This document shows positions 7,023 to 15,874 of a stretch of 64,000 nucleotides of DNA, one piece after another. Both the position numbers and the translations under genes were made by a program. This DNA comes from Candidatus Ideonella esbjergensis (GTDB taxonomy: Bacteria; Pseudomonadota; Gammaproteobacteria; Burkholderiales; Burkholderiaceae_C): NCBI GenBank assembly GCA_016710065.1, contig JADJLP010000002.1:682001-746000 (forward strand). Reading direction: 5' to 3'. Numbering within the stretch: the first letter of the stretch is position 1; each line of letters opens with the position of its first letter. The notes below the pieces were generated by a model. It ran no database searches. It had not been told where the DNA came from and saw only the letters and a list, made by a program, of their open reading frames with translations.

Positions 7023-8543
7023 TTACCTCTTCCCTTCGTTCTTCTGAGTGAGCTTCAGGTTGGCCAGCGAGAGGATGGCCACCATGAAGAAGATCACCGT
7101 GGAGATGGCGGCGGCCAGGCCGAAGTTGGCGCCGGCGTCGGTGAAGGCGATGCGGTAGGTGTAGCTGACCAGGATGTCGTTGGTGCCGGCCGGCAGCTTG
7201 GTGTTGAGGTAATCGGGCCGGCCGTCGGTGAGCAGGCTGATCAGCACGAAGTTGTTGAAGTTGAACGCGAAGGCGCTGATGAGCAGCGGCGTGAGCGGCT
7301 TGGCGATCAGCGGCGCGGTGATCTTGAAGAAGTTGGTGAGCGGCTTGGCGCCGGCGATGGCCGAGGCTTCATACAAGTCCGAAGGAATCGCCTTGATCAG
7401 GCCGGTGCACAGCACCAGGAAGTACGGGTAGCCCATCCAGCAGTTGACGATGAGCAGCATCACCTTGGCCAGGAACGGGTCGGCAAACCAGGCCGGCTTG
7501 ACGCCGAACACCGAGTTCAGCAGCGCGTTGATCTCGCCGAAGTTCTGGTTGAACAGGCCCTTGAAGACCAGGATGGAGATGAAGCCCGGCACCGCGTAGG
7601 GCAGGAAAAGCAGCGTGCGATAGAGCGTGCGGTATTTCAGCGCCTCCCAGTTCAGCACCACGGCCAGCGTCATGCCAATGCCGGCCGAGAACAGCACGGT
7701 GAGGCCGGCGAAGACCACCGTCCACACAAAGATGGCGCCGAAGGGGCCGCGCATGTCCGGGTCGCCAAACAGGCGCTGGTAGTTGGCCCAGGCGATGCCG
7801 ACGGTGAAGCCGGGTTGCAGGCGCTCACCCGCTGCGCTCTCGAAATAGCCGGTGTCGTGGTTGGGTGTGTAGACGGTGCCGGTGGCAGTTTGCTTCAGCG
7901 CACCGCCGGGCTGCTCTTGCCACTGCGGCGTGAACGGGCCGAACTCGCGCAGGCCGGCGTAGAGCAGTTGCGTGCCGTTCGGCAATGCCAGCTTCAGGCC
8001 CTGCAGGCCGGCGCGGCGAGCAATCACCTCGCGCATTGGCAGGGCGGGTGAGATCGCCTGGTCGGCAGGCAGCGGCGCCATCGCGACGGGCGCGGTTTCA
8101 GTCAGGCTCAGCGGCGGCGAGATGTAGGCGGTGGCCTCGGCCGCGCCTTCGCCGGGGCGCAGCACCAGCCGCACGGCGTTGCCTTCGGCGTGCAGCGTGT
8201 AGCCCATGGTCTGAGCCTCCACCACTTCGGCCTGGTCCAGCAGGTAGGCCTTGGCGCGGGCTTCGCTGAGCAGGTTGTTCGACGAGTAGTTGGTGAAGCC
8301 GATCTGCACCGTGTAGAGCAGCGGGAAGGCGATGAACACCACCATCGCGATCACGCCGGGGAACAGGTAGCGCCAGGCCAGCGAGGTGGACACCGTGTAC
8401 ACGTACAGCGCAGCAACGCCCAGGGCCAGCACCAGCACGGCCCACACGGGGTTGCCGGCCTGCACCATGCCGCCCACCAGCCACAGCAGGGCCAGCGCCA
8501 CCGCCGCTGCGACGGCCCAACCGGTTGGCTGAAGCTTGTTCAT
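7023..8543 (-). CDS. malF: Maltose/maltodextrin ABC transporter permease MalF
   Basis: Permease subunit of 506 residues with eight predicted membrane helices. It keeps the large periplasmic P2-type insertion (about residues 95-255) between the third and fourth helices that is diagnostic of MalF. The EAA loop is DLYEASAIAGAKPLTNFFKITAPL near residue 400. The ATG at 8543 overlaps the malE stop by four bases, so expression is coupled to malE. Confidence 0.95.
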   Translation of the reverse strand: MNKLQPTGWAVAAAVALALLWLVGGMVQAGNPVWAVLVLALGVAALYVYTVSTSLAWRYLFPGVIAMVVFIAFPLLYTVQIGFTNYSSNNLLSEARAKAYLLDQAEVVEAQTMGYTLHAEGNAVRLVLRPGEGAAEATAYISPPLSLTETAPVAMAPLPADQAISPALPMREVIARRAGLQGLKLALPNGTQLLYAGLREFGPFTPQWQEQPGGALKQTATGTVYTPNHDTGYFESAAGERLQPGFTVGIAWANYQRLFGDPDMRGPFGAIFVWTVVFAGLTVLFSAGIGMTLAVVLNWEALKYRTLYRTLLFLPYAVPGFISILVFKGLFNQNFGEINALLNSVFGVKPAWFADPFLAKVMLLIVNCWMGYPYFLVLCTGLIKAIPSDLYEASAIAGAKPLTNFFKITAPLIAKPLTPLLISAFAFNFNNFVLISLLTDGRPDYLNTKLPAGTNDILVSYTYRIAFTDAGANFGLAAAISTVIFFMVAILSLANLKLTQKNEGKR

Positions 8544-9736
8544 CGGGTCTGCATCCGGGCTGCGGCGCCGTTGAGCGCGTCGGTGGGGCTTTGGCGGCCC
8601 TGGCTGATGGCCTCGAGCGCGGCGTCCATGGCTGGCCAGAAGCGGCCGGTCTCGGGGATGTTGGGCAGCGGCTCGCCGGCGCGGGCATTGGCCATGGTGG
8701 CGGCGATGTTGGCATCGGCCGACAGCTCGGCGAAGTAGGCCTTGTTGGCGGGCGTGCCCAGCGGCACATCGGCCGAGACCCGCTTCAGGCTCTCCACCTT
8801 GAGCAGGTGCTGCTCAATGAATTCACGGGCGATGTCCTTGTTCTTGCTGGGGGCCGAGATCATGCAGCCCAGCACGCCCACGAAGGGCTTGCTGGGGTGG
8901 CCGGCCACGGCGGCCGGGATGGGGGCCACGCCGAAGTCGATCTTGGCCTTCTTGGCGTTGTCCCAGGCCCAGGGGCCGGTGAGCATCATCGCCACCTCGC
9001 CACGCGCGAAGCCGGCTTCCATCTCGGCGTAGCGCGCACCGCGGGGCATGTGGCCGTTGTTGATCAGCTGGGCCAGCTTCTCGGCGCCCTGGATGGCGCC
9101 GGGCGAGTTCACGCCCACCTGGGCCGGGTCGAGCTCGCCCGCGGGCGTGCGGCCGAACACATAGCCGCCGGCCCCGGCCAGCATGGGCCAGGTGAAGAAG
9201 GTTTTGTTGTAGTCCCAGAGGATGGCGTGCTTGCCCTGGGCCTGCAGGGCCTTGTCGATGGCCATCACCTCGTCAAAGGTGGCGGGCGGGGTCTTCACCA
9301 GCGCGCGGTTGTAGACCAGGCCGATGGCCTCGATGGCCAGCGGGTAGCCCCAGGTCTTGCCCTTGTAGCCAAAGGCCTTCCAGGCCGATTCGTCGATCTC
9401 GTCCTTGAGCTTGCGGCCCGGGTGGATGGGCACGATGAGGCCAGAGCGGGCCCACTCGCCCACGCGGTCGTGCGGCCAGCAGAAGATGTCGGGGCCTTTG
9501 CCGGCGCCGGCTGCGGCCTGGAACTTGTCGGGCGCGCCCTCGGGGTGCTGCACCACCACGTTCACGCCGGTCTCGCGCCCAAAGGCGTCGCCCACCTGCT
9601 GCAAGCCGTTGTAGCCCTTGTCGCCGTTGATCCAGACCAGCAGCTTGGGGGCGGTAGCTTGCGCGGCGGCCGCGCCGACCAAACAGGTGGCGGCCAGCGC
9701 CGCGGCCACGCGCAGGCGAGTTGACAAACTCAACAT
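8540..9736 (-). CDS. malE: Maltose/maltodextrin-binding periplasmic protein
   Basis: Solute receptor of the maltose ABC transporter, 398 residues. A signal peptide (MLSLSTRLRVAAALAATCLVGAAAAQA) is followed by the mature domain start KLLVWINGDKGYNGL and the FCWPHDRVGEWARSGL block of MalE. The ATG at 9736 is chosen because it begins the signal peptide; the in-frame region upstream runs into malK. It lies ten bases after malK. No lipobox is present, so it should be a soluble periplasmic protein. Confidence 0.95.
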   Translation of the reverse strand: MLSLSTRLRVAAALAATCLVGAAAAQATAPKLLVWINGDKGYNGLQQVGDAFGRETGVNVVVQHPEGAPDKFQAAAGAGKGPDIFCWPHDRVGEWARSGLIVPIHPGRKLKDEIDESAWKAFGYKGKTWGYPLAIEAIGLVYNRALVKTPPATFDEVMAIDKALQAQGKHAILWDYNKTFFTWPMLAGAGGYVFGRTPAGELDPAQVGVNSPGAIQGAEKLAQLINNGHMPRGARYAEMEAGFARGEVAMMLTGPWAWDNAKKAKIDFGVAPIPAAVAGHPSKPFVGVLGCMISAPSKNKDIAREFIEQHLLKVESLKRVSADVPLGTPANKAYFAELSADANIAATMANARAGEPLPNIPETGRFWPAMDAALEAISQGRQSPTDALNGAAARMQTR

Positions 9737-9746
9737 GAAGAAGCGA

Positions 9747-10874
9747 TCAGGCGGCTTGCCGCACGTCGCGGCCGGCGTAGCGGGCAAAGGCCAGGCCGTC
9801 GGCATTGAACAAATAGCAGGCGGCCGGGGCCACGGCCAAGGTCAGCGCCTCGCCACTCTTGATGCGCAGCTGGCCGTCGAGCTCACTGGTGAGCGTGATG
9901 TCGGTGCCGGGCAGGCTGCTGTAGGCGAAGGTGGCGCTGCCGAGCTGCTCCACAAAGGTCACGTTGGCGGCGATGCGGTTCACTGGGGCGTCGTCCGACA
10001 CCACGGCCTTGAAGTGTTCGGGCCGGATGCCCAGCGTCACCGCATCACCCGCCTTGGCGTTGGCGGCGTTCACTTCGCAGCGCAGCTGCTCGCCGCTGGC
10101 CAGTTTGACTGTGGCCTGTGCGGCGTTGGCGGCCACGATGGTGGCGGGGATGAAGTTCATCGCCGGCGAACCAATGAAGCCGGCCACGAACAGGTTGTCG
10201 GGGTGCTCGTAGAGCTCCAGCGGCGAGCCCACCTGCTCGATCTTGCCGGCCGAGAGCACGACGATGCGGTCGGCCAGGGTCATGGCCTCCACCTGGTCGT
10301 GGGTCACGTAGATCATCGTGGTCTTCAGGTCTTCGTGCAGCTTGGCAAACTCGTAGCGCATGCGCACGCGCAGGGCGGTGTCGAGGTTGGAGAGCGGCTC
10401 GTCGAACAAGAAGACCTCGGGCTTGCGCACGATGGCCCGGCCGATGGCCACACGCTGGCGCTGGCCGCCGGAGAGATCCTTGGGCTTGCGGCTGAGCAAA
10501 TGGTCGATGTTCAGGATCTTGGCGGCCTGGTGCACCAGACGGTCAATCTCGTCCTTGGGAATCTTGGCGAGCTTCAGGCCGAAGGCCATGTTCTCGTACA
10601 GGTCCATGTGCGGGTACAGCGCGTAGCTCTGGAACACCATGGCCACGCCGCGCTCGGCCGGCGGCACGTCGTTCACCACCTTGCCGCCGATGCTGAGTTC
10701 GCCACCGGTGATGTCCTCCAGCCCGGCGATGCTGCGCAGCAGGGTGCTCTTGCCGCAACCCGAGGGGCCGACAAAGACCATGAACTCGCCATCACGCACG
10801 TGCAGGTCGATGTCTTTCAACACCACGGCCTCGCCGTAAGCCTTCTGCACCTTCACGAGTCGCACGTCTGCCAT
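9747..10874 (-). CDS. malK: Maltose/maltodextrin ABC transporter ATPase MalK
   Basis: ATP-binding subunit of 375 residues. It contains Walker A GPSGCGKST, Q-loop, signature LSGGQRQR, Walker B VFLFDEPLSNLD and the switch histidine YVTHDQ in the first 200 residues, followed by a TOBE/regulatory domain. The ATG at 10874 is preceded by GGAGGAAAG and gives the family start MADVRLVKV; an in-frame start 30 bases upstream lacks support. It is the first gene of the minus-strand mal operon, downstream of a palindrome at 10906-10920. Confidence 0.95.
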   Translation of the reverse strand: MADVRLVKVQKAYGEAVVLKDIDLHVRDGEFMVFVGPSGCGKSTLLRSIAGLEDITGGELSIGGKVVNDVPPAERGVAMVFQSYALYPHMDLYENMAFGLKLAKIPKDEIDRLVHQAAKILNIDHLLSRKPKDLSGGQRQRVAIGRAIVRKPEVFLFDEPLSNLDTALRVRMRYEFAKLHEDLKTTMIYVTHDQVEAMTLADRIVVLSAGKIEQVGSPLELYEHPDNLFVAGFIGSPAMNFIPATIVAANAAQATVKLASGEQLRCEVNAANAKAGDAVTLGIRPEHFKAVVSDDAPVNRIAANVTFVEQLGSATFAYSSLPGTDITLTSELDGQLRIKSGEALTLAVAPAACYLFNADGLAFARYAGRDVRQAA

Positions 10875-10905
10875 CTTGCTTTCCTCCGGGGCTTTGCGCA
10901 CCAAA

Positions 10906-10920
10906 TGTAGACAATATACA
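10906..10920. promoter_or_regulatory. Candidate operator upstream of malK
   Basis: The 15-mer TGTAGACAATATACA is an imperfect palindrome of form TGTA-N7-TACA, preceded by AAA. It lies 32-46 bases upstream of the malK start. Read on the minus strand it contains TATATT, a good minus-10 hexamer, so binding here would block the malK promoter. It matches the palindrome at 11017-11031 in its outer bases. The regulator is unknown and no regulator gene lies nearby. Confidence 0.5.
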
Positions 10921-11016
10921 GCCCTGATCGGTGCGCTGGCATGGGGTGTGACCCGGGTCTGATCAAAGGTTCGCCTATGAAAAACAACGAAACGAGGAAC
11001 AATCGAGTTTCAGAAA

Positions 11017-11031
11017 TGTAGTGAAACTACA
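11017..11031. promoter_or_regulatory. Candidate operator upstream of glgP
   Basis: The 15-mer TGTAGTGAAACTACA is a palindrome with perfect five-base arms, preceded by AAA as in the malK-proximal site. It lies 91-105 bases upstream of the glgP start. A weak minus-10-like GATACT is at 11051-11056. The pair suggests one regulator controls both divergent operons. Confidence 0.5.
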
Positions 11032-11121
11032 CAAACTGCGATCGTTCCGTGATACTCCGCTCCATCGCCGCAGGCCCCACCCAGGGCCGTTCAAGTCGGC
11101 CTTTGCAGGAGCCTCACGGCC

Positions 11122-13620
11122 ATGACCCAACCCGTCACCCGCAACCCCGCCAAGCCCACCGTCGCTGCCGCCCCCCGGGCCGCCAGCGCCTCCAGCGTCA
11201 TCACCAAGGAATTCCGCCAGATCAGCCAGCGTGCGCTGGCCCAGCGCAGCGACGCCGACAGCGCCGACGCCTGCCTGCACGCTGTGGCCCTGGCCAGCCG
11301 CACCCTGCTGGCCGACCGCTGGGCGGCCACCCAGCAGGCCGATGCCAAAAGAAAGTCCGGCCGCCGCGTGCACTACCTCTCGATGGAGTTCCTGATGGGC
11401 CGCGCCCTGGGCAATGCCCTGGCCGCGCTGGGCATGCAGGGCGAGGCGCAGGCTTCGCTGCCCGCCAGCGCGCCGGCCCTGGGCGAGGTGCTGGAGGCCG
11501 AGCCCGATGCCGCGCTGGGCAACGGCGGCCTGGGCCGCCTGGCGGCTTGCTTCCTGGATTCGTTCGCCACGCTGGGCCTGCCCTCGTTCGGCTACGGCCT
11601 GCGCTACCGCCACGGCATGTTCGCGCAGCACATCCAGGAGGGCCGCCAGGTGGAGCAGCCCGACGAATGGCTGCGCCATGGCAGCGCCTGGGAGCTGCCC
11701 CGCGCCGAGCTGCGCTACCGCGTGGGTTTTGGCGGCGCGGTGCGCATGGAGGGTGGCCAGCCGCGCTGGGTGCCGGCCGAGGGCGTGGAAGCCCAGGCGG
11801 TGGACTTTGTGGTGCCCGGCCACGGGACAGAGCGGGTCTCCACGCTGCGCCAGTGGCAGGCCCAGGCGCTGCGCCCCATCGACTTCGTCACCTTCTGCCG
11901 GGGCGAGCATGTGCACGCCGGCCAGCACCTGCACCAGGCCGAGGCGCTGAACTGGGTGCTGTACCCCGACGACAGCACGCCCGCCGGCCGCGAGCTGCGG
12001 CTGCGCCAGGAATACCTGCTGGTCAGCGCCTCGCTGCAGGACATGCTGGCCCGCCACCTGCGCGAAACCGGCGACATGCACAGCTTTGGCCGCTTGAATG
12101 CCGTGCACCTGAACGACACCCACCCCGCGCTGGCTCCGGCCGAGCTGATGCGCCTGCTGCTGGACGAGCACGGCCTGGGCTGGGACGAAGCCTGGAAGAT
12201 CACCCACCAGGCGGTGAGCTACACCAACCACACGCTGATGCCCGAAGCGCTGGAGTGCTGGGGCGTGGGCCTGTTCGAGGCCCTGCTGCCGCGCCACCTG
12301 GACATCGCCTACGAGATCAACCGCCGCTTCCTCGACGAGGTGCGCGCGCGCTTCCCCGGCGACGAGGCCATGGCCGCGCGCGTCTCGCTGATCGACGAGG
12401 GCATCGGCCAGCACGGCCACGCCGGCGAGCGCCGGGTGCGCATGGCAGCCCTGGCCATCGTGGCCTCGCACAAGGTCAACGGCGTGTCGGCGCTGCACTC
12501 GCAGCTGATGGTGGACACCATCTTTGCCGACTACGCCGCGCTGTGGCCCGAGCGCTTCATCAACGTCACCAACGGCGTCACGCCGCGCCGCTGGCTGGAG
12601 CAGGCCAACCCGGGTCTCTCCAACCTGCTGGACAAGACCATCGGTGATGGCTGGCGTGCCGACCTCACCCTGCTGGGCAAGCTGGCGCCCAAGGCCGCGC
12701 TAAAGCGCCTGGGTGCGGAGTTCAGCAAGGTCAAGCTGGCCAACAAGCAGGTGCTGGCCGAGCACATCCGCCGTGAACTGGGCATCAATGTCGACCCGAC
12801 CAGCCTGTTCGACGTGCAGATCAAGCGCATCCACGAGTACAAGCGCCAACTGCTCAACGTGCTGCACGTGGTGGCCCGCTACCAGGCCATCGTCGCCAAC
12901 CCGCAGGCCCACTGGACGCCGCGCACGGTGATCTTTGCCGGCAAGGCGGCCTCGGCCTACCGCGCGGCCAAGCAGGTCATCCAGTTGATCCACGACGTGG
13001 CCCGGGTGGTCAACAGCGACCCGCGCGTGGGCGAGCGCCTGAAGGTGGTCTTCCTGCCCAACTACAGCGTGAGCCTGGCCGAGATCATCCTGCCGGCGGC
13101 CGACCTGAGCGAGCAGATCTCCACCGCCGGCACCGAGGCCTCGGGCACCGGCAACATGAAGTTCGCGCTCAACGGCGCGCTCACCATCGGCACCTGGGAC
13201 GGCGCCAACATCGAGATGGCGCAAGGGATGGGCGAGCACAACATGTTCGTCTTCGGCCTGCGCACCGAAGAGGTGGCCCAGATCAAGGCCTTGGGCTATG
13301 ACCCGCGCTGGTACGTGGAAGAAAACCGCCAGCTGCAGCAGGTGCTGGACGCGATCACGCACGGCCACTTCTCGCATGGTGAACCCGACCGTTACCGCAG
13401 CCTGGTGCAGCCCTTGCTGCAGCACGACCCCTACATGCTGATGGCTGATTTCGCCGCCTATGTGCGCACCCAGGCCGAGGTGGACGCGCTGTACGAACAG
13501 CCGGCGGCATGGACCGAGCGCGCCATCCGCAACGTGGCCGGCATGGGCCGCTTCAGCACTGACCGTACCATCGGCGAGTACGTGCAGAAAGTGTGGGCCG
13601 CACCGGCCCGTGCCAAATGA
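11122..13620 (+). CDS. glgP: Glycogen/maltodextrin phosphorylase
   Basis: GT35 phosphorylase, 832 residues, cleaving alpha-1,4-glucans with phosphate to glucose 1-phosphate in the cytoplasm. The PLP-binding lysine is K680 in EASGTGNMKFALNGALTIGTWDG. Other family blocks are HYLSMEFLMGRALGNAL, LGNGGLGRLAACFLDS, YGLRYRHGMF, HLNDTHPALA and IHEYKRQLLN. It is the first gene of a plus-strand operon with glgB, glgX and malQ, divergent from malK. MalP (maltodextrin phosphorylase) is an equally good functional name given the mal context; sequence alone does not separate them. Confidence 0.93.
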   Translation: MTQPVTRNPAKPTVAAAPRAASASSVITKEFRQISQRALAQRSDADSADACLHAVALASRTLLADRWAATQQADAKRKSGRRVHYLSMEFLMGRALGNALAALGMQGEAQASLPASAPALGEVLEAEPDAALGNGGLGRLAACFLDSFATLGLPSFGYGLRYRHGMFAQHIQEGRQVEQPDEWLRHGSAWELPRAELRYRVGFGGAVRMEGGQPRWVPAEGVEAQAVDFVVPGHGTERVSTLRQWQAQALRPIDFVTFCRGEHVHAGQHLHQAEALNWVLYPDDSTPAGRELRLRQEYLLVSASLQDMLARHLRETGDMHSFGRLNAVHLNDTHPALAPAELMRLLLDEHGLGWDEAWKITHQAVSYTNHTLMPEALECWGVGLFEALLPRHLDIAYEINRRFLDEVRARFPGDEAMAARVSLIDEGIGQHGHAGERRVRMAALAIVASHKVNGVSALHSQLMVDTIFADYAALWPERFINVTNGVTPRRWLEQANPGLSNLLDKTIGDGWRADLTLLGKLAPKAALKRLGAEFSKVKLANKQVLAEHIRRELGINVDPTSLFDVQIKRIHEYKRQLLNVLHVVARYQAIVANPQAHWTPRTVIFAGKAASAYRAAKQVIQLIHDVARVVNSDPRVGERLKVVFLPNYSVSLAEIILPAADLSEQISTAGTEASGTGNMKFALNGALTIGTWDGANIEMAQGMGEHNMFVFGLRTEEVAQIKALGYDPRWYVEENRQLQQVLDAITHGHFSHGEPDRYRSLVQPLLQHDPYMLMADFAAYVRTQAEVDALYEQPAAWTERAIRNVAGMGRFSTDRTIGEYVQKVWAAPARAK

Positions 13621-13652
13621 TCTGCGCGGCGCGATGCTGAAAGGCTTTCATC

Positions 13653-15842
13653 GTGTTGAACGATGCTGATCTGAGGGCTCTGCTCGAAGCCCGTCACACT
13701 GACCCGTTCGCTGTTCTGGGCATGCACGGGGATGCTGACGGCCAGCTCTGGGTGCGCGCCCTGCTGCCGGGCGCCGTCGCCGTGGCGGTGCTGGAAACCA
13801 AGACCGGCCGCCGCCTGGCGGCGCTGGCCCAGCGCGACGAGGCTGGCTTCTTCGAGGGCACCATCCCGCGCCGCAAGAACCACTTCGACTACCGCCTGAA
13901 GGTGGACTGGGCCCATGGTGACAGCACCGTGCTGGCCGACCCCTATGCCATCGCCCCGCTGCTGGGCGACCAGGATCTGCACTACTTTGGTGAAGGCACG
14001 CACCTGCGCCCCTTCGAGATGCTGGGCGCGCACCCGCTCACGCTGGGCGAGGGCGAGCACGCGCTGCAGGGTGTGCGCTTTGCCGTCTGGGCCCCCAACG
14101 CCCGGCGCGTCAGCGTGGTGGGCGACTTCAACACCTGGGACGGCCGGCGCCACCCCATGCGCTCGCGCGGCAACTCGGGCGTGTGGGAGATCTTCATCCC
14201 GCTGGCGGCGGTGGGTGACCGCTACAAGTTCGAGCTGATCGGTCCGGGCGGCCAGCTGTTGCCCGCCAAGGCCGACCCGTATGCGCGCGCCGCCGAATTC
14301 CGCCCCGGCACCGCCAGCGTGGTGGCGCCCATGCCGGCCAAGCAGACCCGCCCGCCCGAGCGCAGCAACCCCGACACCCGCAACCAGCCCATCAGCATCT
14401 ACGAGCTGCACCCGGGTTCGTGGCGCCGCCACCCCGACGGCAGCTTCCACAGCTGGGACGACTTGGCCGGCGCGCTGCCGGCCTACGTGGCCGAACAGGG
14501 CTTCACCCACGTCGAGTTGATGCCCATCAGCGAGCACCCCTTCGACGGCTCCTGGGGCTACCAGACGCTGGGCATGTACGCGCCCAGCAGCCGCTTCGGC
14601 CCGCCCGAGGCCTTTGGCCGCTTCGTGGACGCTTGCCATGCCCACGGCGTGCAGGTGATCCTGGACTGGGTGCCGGCGCACTTCCCCAGCGACGCCCACG
14701 GCCTGGCTCAGTTCGACGGCACCGCGCTGTACGAATACGCCGACCCGAAGGAAGGCTTCCACCGCGACTGGAACACGCTGATCTACAACTTCGCGCGCCA
14801 CGAGGTGCGCAACTTCCTGGTTGGCAGCGCGCTGTACTGGGTGGAGCGGTTTGGCGTGGATGGCCTGCGCGTGGACGCTGTGGCCAGCATGCTGTACCGC
14901 GACTACAGCCGCAACGCCGACGAGTGGATCCCCAATGTCAATGGCGGCCGCGAGAACCTTGAAGCCATCGCCTTCCTGAAGCGCACGAACGAAGTGCTGG
15001 GTGCCGATGCGCCGGGCGCGCTGATGATGGCCGAAGAATCCACCGCCTTCCCGGGCGTGTCGGCGCCCACCTTCATGGGCGGCCTGGGCTTTCACTACAA
15101 GTGGAACATGGGCTGGATGCACGACACGCTGGAGTACATGGCCGAAGACCCGGTGCACCGCCGCTGGCACCACGACAAGATGACATTTGGCATGGTCTAC
15201 GCCTACAGCGAGCACTTTGTGCTGCCGCTCTCGCACGACGAGGTGGTGCACGGCAAGGGCTCGCTGTGGGGAAAGATGCCCGGCGACGACTGGCAGAAGT
15301 TTGCCAACCTGCGCGCCTACTACGGCTTCATGTGGGGCCACCCCGGCAAGAAGCTGCTGTTCATGGGCCAGGAGTTCGCCCAACCCACCGAGTGGAACCA
15401 CGACAGCGAGCTGCCCTGGTACCTGCTGGGTCAGGGCCAGCATGCCGGCACGCTGGCTTGGGTGCGCGACCTGAACCGCTTCTACCTCAGCCACCCGGCG
15501 CTGTACCAGCGCGATTGCGAGCCCAGCGGCTTCGAGTGGATCAGTGCCAGCGACGCCGAGACCTCGGTGTTCTCGTGGGTGCGGCGCGGCAGCGAGGGCG
15601 TGCCGGTGCTGGTGGTGAGCAACATGACCCCGGTGCCGCGCATGGGCTACCGCCTGGGCATACCCGAGGGATTTGGCGGCTGGCGCGAGGCGCTCAACAG
15701 CGACGCGGCGGTGTATGGCGGCAGCAACCTGGGCAACGGGGGCAGCACGCTGGCGGTGCAGGGCGAGGGCGCGCACGGGCGCGGGCAATCCATTGTTCTC
15801 ACGCTGCCGCCACTGGCCACGCTGTTTCTGGTGGCGGTCTGA
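13653..15842 (+). CDS. glgB: 1,4-alpha-glucan branching enzyme
   Basis: GH13 branching enzyme, 729 residues, similar to Escherichia GlgB in length. An amino-terminal domain and CBM48 precede the catalytic barrel. Catalytic residues are D408 in GLRVDAVASM and E461 in MMAEESTAFPG, close to D405 and E458 of the Escherichia enzyme, and LPLSHDEVVHGKGSL supplies the third acid. The start is a GTG 32 bases after glgP; the nearby ATG at 13634 is in another frame. Together with GlgP and GlgX it remodels glycogen, though glgA and glgC are not in the window. Confidence 0.93.
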   Translation: MLNDADLRALLEARHTDPFAVLGMHGDADGQLWVRALLPGAVAVAVLETKTGRRLAALAQRDEAGFFEGTIPRRKNHFDYRLKVDWAHGDSTVLADPYAIAPLLGDQDLHYFGEGTHLRPFEMLGAHPLTLGEGEHALQGVRFAVWAPNARRVSVVGDFNTWDGRRHPMRSRGNSGVWEIFIPLAAVGDRYKFELIGPGGQLLPAKADPYARAAEFRPGTASVVAPMPAKQTRPPERSNPDTRNQPISIYELHPGSWRRHPDGSFHSWDDLAGALPAYVAEQGFTHVELMPISEHPFDGSWGYQTLGMYAPSSRFGPPEAFGRFVDACHAHGVQVILDWVPAHFPSDAHGLAQFDGTALYEYADPKEGFHRDWNTLIYNFARHEVRNFLVGSALYWVERFGVDGLRVDAVASMLYRDYSRNADEWIPNVNGGRENLEAIAFLKRTNEVLGADAPGALMMAEESTAFPGVSAPTFMGGLGFHYKWNMGWMHDTLEYMAEDPVHRRWHHDKMTFGMVYAYSEHFVLPLSHDEVVHGKGSLWGKMPGDDWQKFANLRAYYGFMWGHPGKKLLFMGQEFAQPTEWNHDSELPWYLLGQGQHAGTLAWVRDLNRFYLSHPALYQRDCEPSGFEWISASDAETSVFSWVRRGSEGVPVLVVSNMTPVPRMGYRLGIPEGFGGWREALNSDAAVYGGSNLGNGGSTLAVQGEGAHGRGQSIVLTLPPLATLFLVAV

Positions 15843-15874
15843 TCCAATCGGGGCTGTTGTCACCAGGCCTGCAC

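Noticed and set aside
6171..8051. Open frame of 626 codons on the plus strand opposite the amylase/malG/malF
   Set aside because: Gln/His/Gly-rich antisense translation without domains; the minus-strand genes are unmistakable.
15101..15874. Upstream extension of glgX through the glgB coding region
   Set aside because: The extension is an out-of-frame reading of glgB; the GlgX family start MPHSLPPLILRGRPEP begins at 15875.
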